Under the pieces are notes generated by a model that ran no database searches, was not told the origin of the DNA, and worked only from the letters and a program-made list of their open reading frames with translations. A DNA stretch of 64,000 nt, taken from the NCBI GenBank assembly GCA_017590115.1, contig JAGGNK010007448.1, forward strand, positions 8,720,815 through 8,784,814, in the 5' to 3' direction. Shown here in pieces: positions 36,185 to 45,959 of this stretch. The first letter of the stretch is position 1; every line of letters starts with the position of its first letter. The stretch is from Montifringilla adamsi (taxonomy: Eukaryota; Chordata; Aves; Passeriformes; Passeridae). Position numbers and translations under genes: made by a program.

Positions 36185-36277
36185 ATTGTCTGTGTCATTC
36201 AGAGAAAATTATATCGAGAAAATTCCTCTTGTCTGTGTTATTTAGAGCAAATTCCTCCTGTCTGTGTTATTTCTCAG
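36185..36277 (+). repeat. Short tandem repeat (~30 bp unit) just upstream of the coding exon
   Basis: Two close copies, 36219-36247 and 36248-36277, share 'aattcctc-tgtctgtgttattt'. A more diverged third copy ('attgtctgtgtcattcag') lies at 36185-36210. The units are pyrimidine-rich and end in AG (TTTAGAG, TTCTCAG), so they resemble repeated 3' splice-site regions. The TTCTCAG at 36271-36277 is a possible alternative acceptor for the coding exon. Confidence 0.8.
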
Positions 36278-36313
36278 CACCAAACCAATGTGCTCGCTGT
36301 GCCTTCCCCGCAG

Positions 36314-36419
36314 GTGTCTCCCTCGGCGGCCATCCAGCCCAGGGTTAGCTGCGCCGCGTCCCGCTGCCATCTGATATGTGCCCCGGTGGCCTGGGGCGGG
36401 CTGCTCGGGGCGGGGCCCG
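36314..36419 (+). other. TMEM250 coding exon, 5' untranslated part
   Basis: The exon start is placed after the acceptor-like CCTTCCCCGCAG ending at 36313. An alternative acceptor ends at 36277. The segment is CpG-rich and contains one upstream ATG (36376). It runs directly into the TMEM250 start codon. The splice site choice is inferred from sequence. Confidence 0.55.
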
Positions 36420-36429
36420 ATGCCGGTGA
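36376..36429 (+). promoter_or_regulatory. Upstream ORF overlapping the TMEM250 start codon
   Basis: An ATG at 36376, out of frame with TMEM250, opens a 17-codon frame. It stops at TGA 36427-36429, so it overlaps the first codons of the main frame. Its start context has G at -3, whereas the TMEM250 ATG has C at -3 and C at +4, a weak Kozak context. Such an arrangement would force leaky scanning or reinitiation and would lower TMEM250 translation. The frame is seen directly; the regulatory effect is inference. Confidence 0.6.
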
Positions 36430-36839
36430 TCCCCATTCCCCGGCGGGTGCGCTCGTTCCACGGCCCGCACACCACCTGCCTGCACTCCGCCTGCGGCCCC
36501 GTGCGCAGCGCGCACCTGGTGCGCACCAAGTACAACAACTTCGACATCTATCTCAAATCGCGATGGATGTACGGCTTCATCCGCTTCCTGCTGTACTTCA
36601 GCTGCAGCCTCTTCACCTCCATCCTCTGGGTGGCTCTCTCGATCTTGTTTTGCCTTCAGTACCTCGGCATCCGCATCTTCCTGCGCTTCCAGTACAAACT
36701 CTCCATCATCCTGCTGCTGCTGGGGCGGAGGCGGGTGGACTTCAGCCTCATGAATGAACTGCTCATCTACGGGATTCATGTGACCATGCTGCTGGTGGGA
36801 GGGCTGGGCTGGTGTTTCATGGTCTTTGTGGATATGTAA
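36420..36839 (+). CDS. TMEM250: Transmembrane protein 250
   Basis: This is a single-exon frame of 139 residues beginning MPVIPIPRRVRSFHGPHTTC, recognised as TMEM250 (C9orf69). The length and the C-terminal end WCFMVFVDM agree with the vertebrate family. The N-terminal about 48 residues are hydrophilic and basic. A first hydrophobic segment covers about 51-82, a second amphipathic hydrophobic stretch about 83-101 is followed by the basic LGRRRVD motif, and a last membrane segment covers about 115-137, ending almost at the C-terminus. The start is the ATG at 36420: the frame is open upstream to a GTG at 36378 but contains no earlier ATG, and family homology begins here. The protein is poorly characterised; human annotation reports binding to herpesvirus UL25 and a possible role in cell proliferation. 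No frameshift or damage is seen. The start context is weak and an upstream ORF overlaps it. Confidence 0.97.
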   Translation: MPVIPIPRRVRSFHGPHTTCLHSACGPVRSAHLVRTKYNNFDIYLKSRWMYGFIRFLLYFSCSLFTSILWVALSILFCLQYLGIRIFLRFQYKLSIILLLLGRRRVDFSLMNELLIYGIHVTMLLVGGLGWCFMVFVDM

Positions 36840-36844
36840 ATAAA
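36839..36844 (+). terminator. AATAAA poly(A) signal overlapping the stop codon
   Basis: The stop codon TAA (36837-36839) is followed so closely by ATAAA that a perfect AATAAA hexamer begins at the last base of the stop codon. Use of this signal would leave a 3' UTR of only a few tens of bases. A T-run at about 36911-36924 could act as a downstream element, though it is rather far. Further AATAAA hexamers at 38355-38360, 39395-39400 and 40199-40204 are candidates for longer 3' ends. Confidence 0.4.
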
Positions 36845-39800
36845 ACCAAGCGCATGTGGGATCAGGAGGTGACTTTTCTTCCAGCCCCGAAATGTGTCAA
36901 TATCCTCTTCTTTTTTTTTTTTTTAATATAAATTAATTTATTTCTCAGTGATAATTTTTGTGGATAAATTAACGTGCTTGTCTCTGGAGTTTGTATCTCT
37001 TTGGTGGTCAAGGTGCCATTTTGATTATCAAAGTGCAACACTTGACTGGCTGTTTTATTCTTTGCACGGTGCAGGTTAGTGTAAGTTCCTTTTAATCCAT
37101 AAGATCCTATTTTCCTGCTGTTCCTGTATTCCTGTGGCCATGAAAAAGGCAGAGATTTATCTGGAGGACAGAAGCCAGATAATTTTCTACTCCACACTTA
37201 ATCCATCTTTACCATTTTCCTAAAAATGTTCCTTATTGTCTCAGACATGTAATAAGTATCTTTCTTGTAGGTTTTAGTTTTGCATATACCCAATAAGAAT
37301 TTGGGCCCAAAATTCAACAGACTAGGGCTTTGGGATTTTTTTCCTCTTTTATTTTTAGATTTATGCAAGACATACATTTGCCCCACTCTCCTGTTTCATC
37401 CACTTTAAGGTGATTATGTAGCTTTGAGTGGCTTTGTCCTTTTCAGGCATTTAGTGCTGAGTAATTGAGTCTTTCCCTAAGAGCACAAATCCACAGGAGG
37501 GATGGGAGCAGGGCTTGCTATCATGTGCCCCTGAAATTCCCAGTCACGGCAAATATGTTCTCATTTTGCAGTGATTAAGGGGGACCCATTGCACTGATCC
37601 TCAGTGTTCAGATCCTGGCACTTGCTTCTGCTTTTCCCTGAATTGATTCGTTCCAGCTTTCTCACAGAGATTCTTCTGTCTCACGGAGCACAATGAGGTG
37701 AGACTGTCTTACCTAGGAGAGACTGGAGGCAGAGTGCAGTCTGAGCTGGCAATAATTGTTCCCTGAAATGACACAAATTGTTCTACCTTTGCAGCAGGGA
37801 GAGGGAGGGTCACTGCAGAGCGTTACCAGCAGCTCAAAAAGGCAGCTGAATTTTCAGCTCAGTTCTACTGGTCTTGATCTAAGATGTCACTGTGCAGTCA
37901 GTTGAGTAACTCTATTTATGGAGCCCAGAAGCTGGCCTAAAGTTTGTTTTTATTCTGCTTTTGTTTGTTTGTTTTGCCTTATGATGGAATATTGCCTTTT
38001 CCCCTGCATTCTTTAAGGAACTATTTGAAAACAAGTCGGTAAAAATTCTGCTGAACCTTTTTCCATCCCTCCACAAAATCTTCAGGGTCAGTCATAGGGA
38101 AATAAGCGAGAGTGAAATTATGTGGCTGATTTTTTATCACCTCCTTGGTCAGAGCTGTGAGTTCTAGTTGCCTACAGGGAAAGATCCTTCCCATTTCAGC
38201 TTGTGAGTGGTGCAGTCTTTTGCTGACACACTTTGGTTTGGAGGCTTGTGGATAGAAAATAGAGAAGCTTCTGTGTGGAGCCCAAAGCTGAAGCACTCCC
38301 CAAAATTCTCTCATTATGGAGTGTTACAGATGATGCAGCTGAACAGCAGAGCTGAATAAATAATGGCCACGGTGGTGTGAACTTTAGATTAGCCCCAAGA
38401 GAGCCAAAGGCTCTTTCTGCAGCAAAGATGTAGCATCAGCATCTGTCACAAACTGGTGTCTGGAACTTTCCTCCCAACAGAGAGCTCCCCAGAGCCTTTT
38501 CTGGGATTGTTCTGAGTGTCCTGTAGGTGTGAGCTGCAGCTTGCTCTGTGTGCAGAGAGAGCTCCCAGGAATCCCAGCCTGGTGCTTCCCTGCCCAGTCC
38601 GGCTGCCAGCCCGGAGCATCTCTGGTGGCTGTGCTCCAAAATTCCTGCAGAAAACCTGTCACCCCCACAGCAAACAGCCCTGGGAGAGCAGCCGGGACCC
38701 TCCTTGGGCGGTGGGACCTGGTTTCACCTGGAAGTGGCTGAATTTCAGCGCTCCTTGGGTAAAAAGGTGGTGATTTGTGGGGATTTGTGGGGATTTGTGG
38801 TCCTGTGTCTGCCTGCTCCTCTGTGATGGACACACTCAACTGCTTGGCCAAACCTGGGCTGGTTTGAGGAGATAAAAGTCTGCGCTGTGGCAGGTCGTGA
38901 ACTTCTCTGGTTTCTCGGTGTTCTTTGAAAACCCCCAGAGGAACAGGGTGCCACGGCCGGCTTTGATGTGTGTGCGCCTGCGAAGGGAGCAGCGATCATG
39001 CGATTAACACATGAATAGCAGGTGGTTCTTCCAGCGCTAATTTGGTCAAGGAACAAAGGAGCTCGTGGGTACAAGGAGTCTCACAACCTTTTTCATCACT
39101 TGTAATTTGACTGCGAGCCAACTGCTTTATTCCGTAAATATGACAGCCTGAGTGAGCCTTTTTTGAGCTGTCCCTGCTGAGCAGCTGCCGGGATGGGGGA
39201 TCTGCCTGGAGCTGGAGCCTCTCAAGGTCACTCCTGGGGCTGAGAGACCCTTGCCAAGGGCAGATGTGGGTAAATGACTGATGCTGAGCAAAACCTCGGA
39301 ATCACAGAGCATTAAAATCCCATCTTGGGAGCCTCGGGTCATTATCACGTCCTTGGGGAGCAGAAGATGGAGCCTCACTTTTGCACCTTCCTTCAATAAA
39401 CCCACTTGGCTGCTCAGATTTCCACTGGCCCTGTGTTCTGAGGAAGAAGGACGTGTCCTTGTTAAATCACAAAAAATAACCTGTGCCAAATGCCCAGATG
39501 TTCCTCCGGAGAGGCCCTGGGGCTGAGCTGCTTTAGCTCAGGGACTCCTCAGCATCTTCTCCAAAGGTGGCCAAGTACCTGCGCTGAGGATGCCCTGAGG
39601 ATCAGGTCTGCTGTGGCAAACAGAGTTAAACATCCCCAAAATTAAGTGATTGAGGTGGCCTCAAAGGCATCATGATGTTCAAAAATCTCTGATTTTTGGT
39701 TGTTACCAGCACTTGCACACCTTGGTGGTGTGATCCTACCAGCACACTGGGGAGGTGAAGTCCCTGTGAAGTCACGCTGGCAAGGAAGAGGAATTAATTT

Positions 39801-40210
39801 TCAAATTATTTGTTTTATGATGTAATAATTTAGACATTTTAGCTCTACCTGAGTGGAGCAATATTTGGCACTTTTCCTCTTCAAAGCCTTTTCCAACTGG
39901 AGCTAATTAAACCTCACAACATCCCCAGGAGGTTGCTGAGTAAGTAAGATCTTGGGAATGGTTCAGAATGTAAATTCGTTGGTTTTAATTTTTTTTTTAA
40001 AAAGCTTTCAGAATTATTTTGCCAAAGTATTTCTTTCTTGCAGAACTGCGATTCCAAAACTTTCTTAGAAGCTGAAAGGAAGCCAAACCACAACTGAGGG
40101 AGGGGGAAAGAGGCAGACTAAATGTGGTATTAAGTTTACGCAAAGAATAAGTTGAGCTTTTCCCCCCCTTTAATTTAATTGGAAAACCTGGCATTATTAA
40201 TAAAGGGACG
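36845..40210 (+). other. TMEM250 3' UTR or downstream flank, end unresolved
   Basis: No coding sequence is seen. Mammalian TMEM250 transcripts, as I recall, have a long 3' UTR, so part of this stretch is probably transcribed. Candidate poly(A) signals are AATAAA at 38355, 39395 and 40199. A T-rich tract lies at 36911-36924. A three-copy ATTTGTGGGG repeat lies at about 38769-38800. Open frames here are short and unrecognised. Confidence 0.45.
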
Positions 40211-41029
40211 CACAAAACATTGTAGAATACAAGTAAGGAAACAGGGGAAGTTGAACTTTCTGCTTTTCAAGAATGGTTTATAATGATATTTGCCAGAAAT
40301 ATTTCATGTTGAGCAGGTTCTTGCAAACTGTGCCTCATTGGGGAATTTCATGTTCTTTTGGGTATTTCACTCTTTCCAAATTCAGTGTTGGGAGGGATGG
40401 ATCCGGCTCCAAAATATATTAAGTCTATTAAAGATATAAATGGCTTTAACTCTAAAATTACTGCAATCTTCATTCCATCATTCCTTCATGCAGATCCCAT
40501 CTTGAGCAGCGAGAGCAGATGGTTTGTTTGGATTGTTCCTTTCTTTCCATGTCTGGTCTTTAAACGTTGCCATTCCACATCGTGGGTTAAAAACCCCCTT
40601 ACGACTAATTAGGAAAAATATTAGAAATACTGATTTGGGAGAGTGTGTCCATTGCAGAGCTGTTCCAAGCCCTCTGGAGGATGAGTCCTGCTGGCTCCAG
40701 GGCTTGGCAGGTGTTTGGGTGCCGGGGGATCCCTGCGGTGGCGAAGCCGCCTTGGGCCTGTTGTTCAGCCTGGGAACGTTGGAAGGAGACTGAAGTGTTG
40801 GAGTTTCACCTCGTTAACTCCTCAGAACATGGCACCAGCTGGTGTTTTGGGTGCCTGTAAGATTCTGTATGAAACATGCCACCTACATTAAACTTGGGTT
40901 GTTAACATGTTGGTGGAGGGGTTGGGAAGAAAAAGGAAGAATTTCCTTTCCCTCTTCTCGTGGTGGTATCGTTGTGATGTGGGGATGTCCTGCTGGTGAG
41001 ATGGCAGGGGGGGAGCACAGTTTAGGCTG
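40211..41029. other. Non-coding interval, nothing recognised
   Basis: Neither an exon nor a confident repeat is seen. The right end (from about 40960) may already belong to a degraded CR1 copy. Confidence 0.45.
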
Positions 41030-41088
41030 AAGGTTGGGCTTGAACTTGGAGGTCTTTTCCAAAATGAATGATTTTGTGATTCTCCAAA
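41030..41088 (+). mobile_element. CR1 LINE 3' terminus, sense, short
   Basis: The last part of CR1 is recognisable: 'ggttgggcttgaacttgg', 'aggtcttttccaaaatga' and 'atgattttgtgattctcc'. Only about 60 bp are clear; the body upstream is too diverged to delimit. Confidence 0.7.
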
Positions 41089-43029
41089 ACAGAGCAATGC
41101 AGGGTGGAGGGGATGGAAGGAGCTGTCACTTCCCACTGAGGGCACAGCAGTTAATTCCTGGGAGGTGCTGCCTTTGCTCCTTTCCCTGCTGGAGCTGAGC
41201 TTGCTGTGCCAGGCTGTAGTTTCAGGACACAGTTGTGATACTTCCTATGGGAATAGAGGACACTGCGGTGGACACTGTCATTCCTGTTATCCCTGTGTGA
41301 AAAGTACTGCAGAGATGTTCAACAGCATGAAACCCTGGAACAGATGCTGGACAGGACTTTGCTCCAGTGACTGCCAAAGCTGGAGTCCATGGAGCACAGG
41401 TTTTGGAGAACCACAATGGCATGGACAGGACCATTACAGACCAAACTGGAGACACAGCTGTGTGGCTAGAGCAGCCCACCATCCCCATGTGTGTCGGAGA
41501 TGCTCCTTTCTGTTACCCCAAGAGCTGGAGAGTCACAGAGGAGAACTTGAAGGGGAAGGAGGTTTCTGAGAGAGAGCAGGATTTGGATATGGGTGGATGC
41601 ATTTTCACTTTCAGTAATATGTGAATATAAGCCTTTGCCATCTCCTGGGGAAGAACTTGTTTGCCCAGTTCCTAGAGGGAGCTTTGGGGCCAGTTTTTGT
41701 CCCAGATTATAGCTGCAAGTCTCAAAAAGTCACCAGGAACAGACTGGAGAGGAAACCAGCCCCTCACCTGCCTGAAGGCTCACTGCAATCCTTCCCAGGG
41801 TTCTCCTACATCATTGGCTTGATTTCCCTCCCTGCTGGGGAGGTAGGAGACAGTCTTTGCTTCCAGTTGTGGAGAACAGCACAGCACATTTCCCTTCAGG
41901 AACAGCTTTGGCTGTTCTGGAGCCTCCAGCACACACAGATAGAACACTGTTCCAGCAAACGCGTTGCTGGAAAATATGAAGCCTTGTTATCTTTCTGCAT
42001 TTTTATTTAGCCAAACAAGGTTTCCATAGCTCCTGGACAGCCCTGCTGCTGGGGAAAAGAAAAAAAAAAGAACCACCCTGTCATTTCTTCACCTGCCAAC
42101 TCTCTGCACTAATTTTGTCTCCCTGCTTCAAAGCACTCGTCGTGCCCAGAAAACGTCAGTTCAAAGCGAAGTTCTGTCCAGTAATGAGCCAGTGAAAATT
42201 GCTCAGTGTAAGATCTCCTTGTGCAGCTCTCAGAGCTGCGCTGAGGTGGGAGCAGAGCCGGGCAGTGGGGTCTGCTCTGAGCTGCAATCAGAGCTGGTGT
42301 TCCACAGGAGCAGCTTTAGGGGAACTGATGAAAGGAGCATCCCTGCGCTTCCTGCACCTTCCCAAGTGATAAATTCATCTGCTGAGGGGGAAAAAAAAAC
42401 CACACCCCATCCCTTGCACAAGGAACTGGACACTTCTCTGTGCTGATGCAGGCTGGGCTCTGTGCAGCCTCTTCCCCCACTGACCTCCACCCCGAAATGT
42501 GGGACGTTCCTGGGCTGGGGAAGTGTGTGAGAGGGAGCTGCTGCTGCCAGGGCTCAGCCTTGTGACACGGCCTGCAAGGGCCACGGGCTGACCTTGGATG
42601 CACAAGGCTGTAGTAAATCAGAGCCTCGACTGCAGCCAAAAGCCAACTTCTCCCTGCAAGGAAAACACTGTATGTAACACCAAGAGACAAATACCAAAGT
42701 CCTTAGCTGGTTCTTGAAAAAAAAGAAATAAATCTCCCATTGGCCCTGGTGAGAGTTTTGCCTGAGTAAGGACATCCAGATTATGCATGCTAATTAAATG
42801 AGCGACCCATCCCTTCAGAGTCTGCTCTCTGCTGGGAATTCCCCTCTGAGTAACTTGCTCCCAGTGAGGAAAGGAGTTGCATGAAAAATTTCCCAGATGG
42901 TGAATCTGTTAGAGAAAATCACAATCTGTTTGTGCCTTTTTCAAACAAAAAAGAGCACAGGAGACGCTGCGGAATAAATTTGTTGTTGCAAACCATTTGC
43001 TCAGTAATGGGGAGAATTTAGATGGGCAA
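41089..43029. other. Non-coding interval, nothing confidently recognised
   Basis: A 134-codon cysteine-rich frame at 41165-41569 opens with GTG rather than ATG and has no family match, so it is not called. An A-rich stretch lies at about 42056-42071. No RNA gene was seen. Confidence 0.45.
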
Positions 43030-43035
43030 AGAGAT

Positions 43036-43082
43036 TTTTTATTTTTTCTTTTTCTTTTTTTTTTTCTTTTTTTTTTTTTTTC
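43036..43082. repeat. T-rich low-complexity tract
   Basis: Runs of T interrupted by single A and C bases occur on the + strand. A second, shorter T tract lies at about 43657-43670. This explains Lys-rich peptides in minus-strand frames. Confidence 0.9.
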
Positions 43083-43129
43083 CAGAGGAGCCTTATCTCC
43101 CTGCCTGGAAAAATGATCCACGCTTTAAA

Positions 43130-43590
43130 ACCTAAATCCCAGCGCTGTCTATCCGAAAAGCCCAGCGCTGTCGCTTTAACGCTGCCTGTTCGTTCATTCT
43201 GCCGTCAAGGGTGTCTGAATCCGCCGGGGGGACAGCGGGCTCGTCCATGCAAAGCTGCCGAGGAACAATCGCCGCTGTGTGCGGCACAAAGGGGCCGTTT
43301 CACAGCGCCGTGCCCCGCTGGCTGCCCTGCCAGCATCCCTGGGCACCGGGACCCCGGCCAGCCCCGCCGGCCAAAACCAACCCCGGGCAGCGCCGGGGAT
43401 GGAGCGGGGCGAGATGGGCACGGGCACAGGGCAGAGTCTGGGGTGCCAGGCTGTGCCCCAGGGGCTGCTCCTTCCTGCTGGAAAGGGGCAAGAGCCGGGA
43501 AGGGAATGGCACTGGGGAGAGCTCGGCGCTGCCAGCGCATCCCTGCCTGCTCGCTGCCTCTGCTGCCCCGCTGGTGTTGCCTGGCCACGT
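43130..43590. promoter_or_regulatory. CpG-rich block between TMEM250 and the presumed NACC2 promoter
   Basis: CpG density is raised from about 43140 to 43590, with CCGCCGG, GCCGCTGTG and GCGCCGGGG words. Several overlapping open frames on both strands (up to about 230 codons) have no family resemblance and are expected from stop-poor GC sequence. It could be an alternative promoter of the downstream gene or an orphan CpG island. No splice donor can be singled out. Confidence 0.4.
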
Positions 43591-45224
43591 TTCACTTGAA
43601 AAATCTGAATTTCATAAAAAGCTCCGAGCCAAGAAAAATCCTTCCAAGTTTGTCTTTTTTTTTTTTTTCTTTCTCCTCGTTTAAACTTCAAATGAGCACT
43701 GCTTAATAGTTTCTTGGAAAGGCGTTTGCTTGCAGTTCTGTGCAATGTAGGCACTGTTACTTCCTTCTTTTCCATGTGAGGCTGACTGCAAACTGTCTGG
43801 TGGCAAACATGAAACCAGCGTTGTGCAACGGGGATGGGGATGAGGGGAGGGAGGCGGGGAGCAGCACAGGCCGGAATTCTCAACCCGGAGCTTTCCCAGC
43901 AAAACTGACAGGGAATTCTTGTGCATACATTGCTTTAATCAGCCCTTTTAATAACACCAGAAGTGCTGGGAATTACATAACCACGCGCTGTCTGGGTTTT
44001 GCTGGGCTGCTGAGGAGAGATTTGTGTGCCTTGAGGAGCCTCAAGGACTGAGGGTCCAGCACGGGGCGCGACAGGGACTTGCCCGGAGTTCTGTGCTCCA
44101 GCCTCGCCTTGCAAAGCGAGCTGGTTCTGCTGATTTGCCAACAAATTTCCTATTTACTGTTCACCAGAGCATCAGTTGTGACAAATAGACAGAAGAAGGC
44201 AGCATTTCACTGGAAGCATTTTATGTACTGATTAAGACACTGTACAGAGAGCTCCTCTGGGTGCATGGGGAGTCTGGGTTGCAAAGTCGCTATTGCAGCG
44301 TTTGGGGGGGCTGCTGTCGGGTCAAAATTCACCCAAATTGATGCATTTCTGCACTCTGGCTGCTCAGAGCCAGGGGAGTGCCCTGACTGCTCTGTGCAAG
44401 AGCAGGGGGGTGGTTTCCCAAGAGATTGATTGTTCCAGTTGTGCCCGTGCTCACACATTGTGAACGCCCTCGGAGAGGGCTGCATGCAGAGAAAACACAG
44501 GATAATTTTTCTGATCAGTAACGACATGATAGCAATATGCTACAATAAGGACAGGAAAATTTCATGCTTCAAGGACTGTAGCTGCTTCCAGAGAGGGCAG
44601 AAAGGGGCTGGCAGGAGGGGGAATGAATGGTGAGCATGCAGGGAAGGGCTGGAGGATTTTTGGTCTCTTCCTTTAAAGCATCAAGCACCAAAGAAGCAAG
44701 AACCAAGACCTGAACCTCTGGTTATAACTCTGTGTAAATGTCTAATTCTGCTACAATCAATGGCAAACTCTCAGTGCTTTCAGCAAGGTCAGGGTTTCAC
44801 CTTGTTTCCTCCCAAACAAACCTGCTTTTTCTTGGGAAAATAAATAAACCAGTTGAAAGCAAAGCCTGGAAGGTCAAGTTGCAACACTCAAACCTACAGA
44901 AGATGTACATTGTTTGTGTCCTGTGTCACACAAGAAATATGAGGCCAGACCCTGAATTCCCTCATTTCAGGCCCCTGCTGGGGGATTTTTCCCAGGCTGA
45001 CTCTGCTGTAATTCCTGGGCTGTGCTCCTTCCTGGCTGGTGCAAGGGAGCAGCCCACGGATGGGAGGAAGGTGAATTTGCTTTTCCAGTGTGAAGGGTTG
45101 AACTCAGCCCAGGTGTACAGACTGCTCCTCCCTGGGGGTCCAACAGCCCCCAGCATGATATGAGAGTGGTTTGGAGAAACCACCCCACTCCTGCAGGCCC
45201 TGCTGGGCCGAGGCCCCCAACACC
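43591..45224. other. Non-coding interval, nothing recognised
   Basis: Only short frames are present and no repeat family is identified. Confidence 0.45.
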
Positions 45225-45925
45225 CACAGCCTGAGCTCCACACTGCTGACAGAGGGCAGTGAGGACAGAGATGGGCAATGGGCACGTTTGTTCAGGAAGA
45301 ATTTCTTCACAGAAAGGATTGGAAAAGGCTGCCCAAGGGGGTGGTGGTGTCCAGGGAAGGGCTGGATGTGTCCAGGGAAGGGCTGGATGTGTCCAGGGAA
45401 GGGCTGGACCTGTGCAGGGAAGGGCTGGATGTGTCCCAGGAAGGGCTGGATGTGTCCAGGGAAAGGCTGGATGTGTCCAAGGAAGGGCTGGATGTGTCCA
45501 GAGAAGGGCTGGATATGTCCAGGGAAAGGCTGGAGGTGTCCAGGGAAGGGCTGGACATGTGCAGGGAAGGGCTGGAGGTGTGCAGGAAGGGTTGGAGGTG
45601 TCCAAGGAAGGGCTGGATGTGTCCAGGGAAAGGCTGGATGTGTCCAGGAAGGGCTGGAGGTGTCCAGGGAAGGGCTGGATGTGTGCAGGAAGGGTTGGAG
45701 GTGTCCAGGAAGGGCTGGATGTGTCCCAGGAAGGGCTGGATGTGTGCAGGGAAAGGCTGGAGGTGTCCAGGGAAGGGCTGGAGGTGTCCAGGGAAGCGCT
45801 GGACGTGGCACTCAGTGTTCTGGGCTGGGTGACAAGGTGAGGATTGGTCACAGGCTGGACTCGATGGTCTGGCAGGTCTTTCCCAGCCTCAGTGCTTCTG
45901 GGATTCTGTCATTCTGTTCACAGCA
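45225..45925 (+). mobile_element. CR1 LINE 3' end, sense, split by a minisatellite
   Basis: The left part (45225-45348) matches CR1 sense sequence: 'ttcaggaagaatttcttc', 'acagaaaggattggaaaa' and 'ggctgcccaagggggtgg'. The right part (45809-45925) is the CR1 terminus: 'aggctggactcgatggtc', 'tggcaggtctttcccagc', 'ctcagtgcttctgggatt' and 'ctgtcattctg'. Between them lies a 21-bp tandem array where a normal copy has one 'ccctggaagtgttcaagg'-type segment. The array therefore appears to have grown from internal CR1 sequence after insertion. Confidence 0.88.
45349..45808 (+). repeat. 21-bp minisatellite, about 22 copies, inside a CR1 element
   Basis: Counting the 'ctgga/ttgga' landmark gives 22 units of 21 bp with a few 20-bp variants. 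Each unit contains TCCAG, then GGAAGGG, then CTGGA, so it has 5-bp dyad arms around a 7-nt loop. Variants include TGCAGG for TCCAGG and AAAGGC for AAGGGC, distributed in a patchwork. Because the period is a multiple of three, most frames stay open on both strands. The resulting Val-Ser-Arg-Glu-Gly-Leu-Asp and Pro-Ala-Leu-Pro-Trp-Thr type peptides are artefacts. Confidence 0.96.
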
Positions 45926-45959
45926 TGCCCATGACCTTGAACATCTTTTCCACCCTTCC

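Noticed and set aside
36146..36757. 203-codon open frame overlapping TMEM250
   Set aside because: It is a shadow of the TMEM250 exon in another frame, with His/Pro/Leu-rich translation typical of a shifted GC-rich coding exon.
41165..41569. 134-codon cysteine-rich frame with a signal-peptide-like start
   Set aside because: It opens with GTG, not ATG; the first in-frame ATG would remove the hydrophobic start. No family is recognised and no splice signals support it.
43194..43883. 229-codon minus-strand frame
   Set aside because: Most of it lies across a CpG-rich block and a poly-T tract (Lys-rich translation), with no recognised domain.
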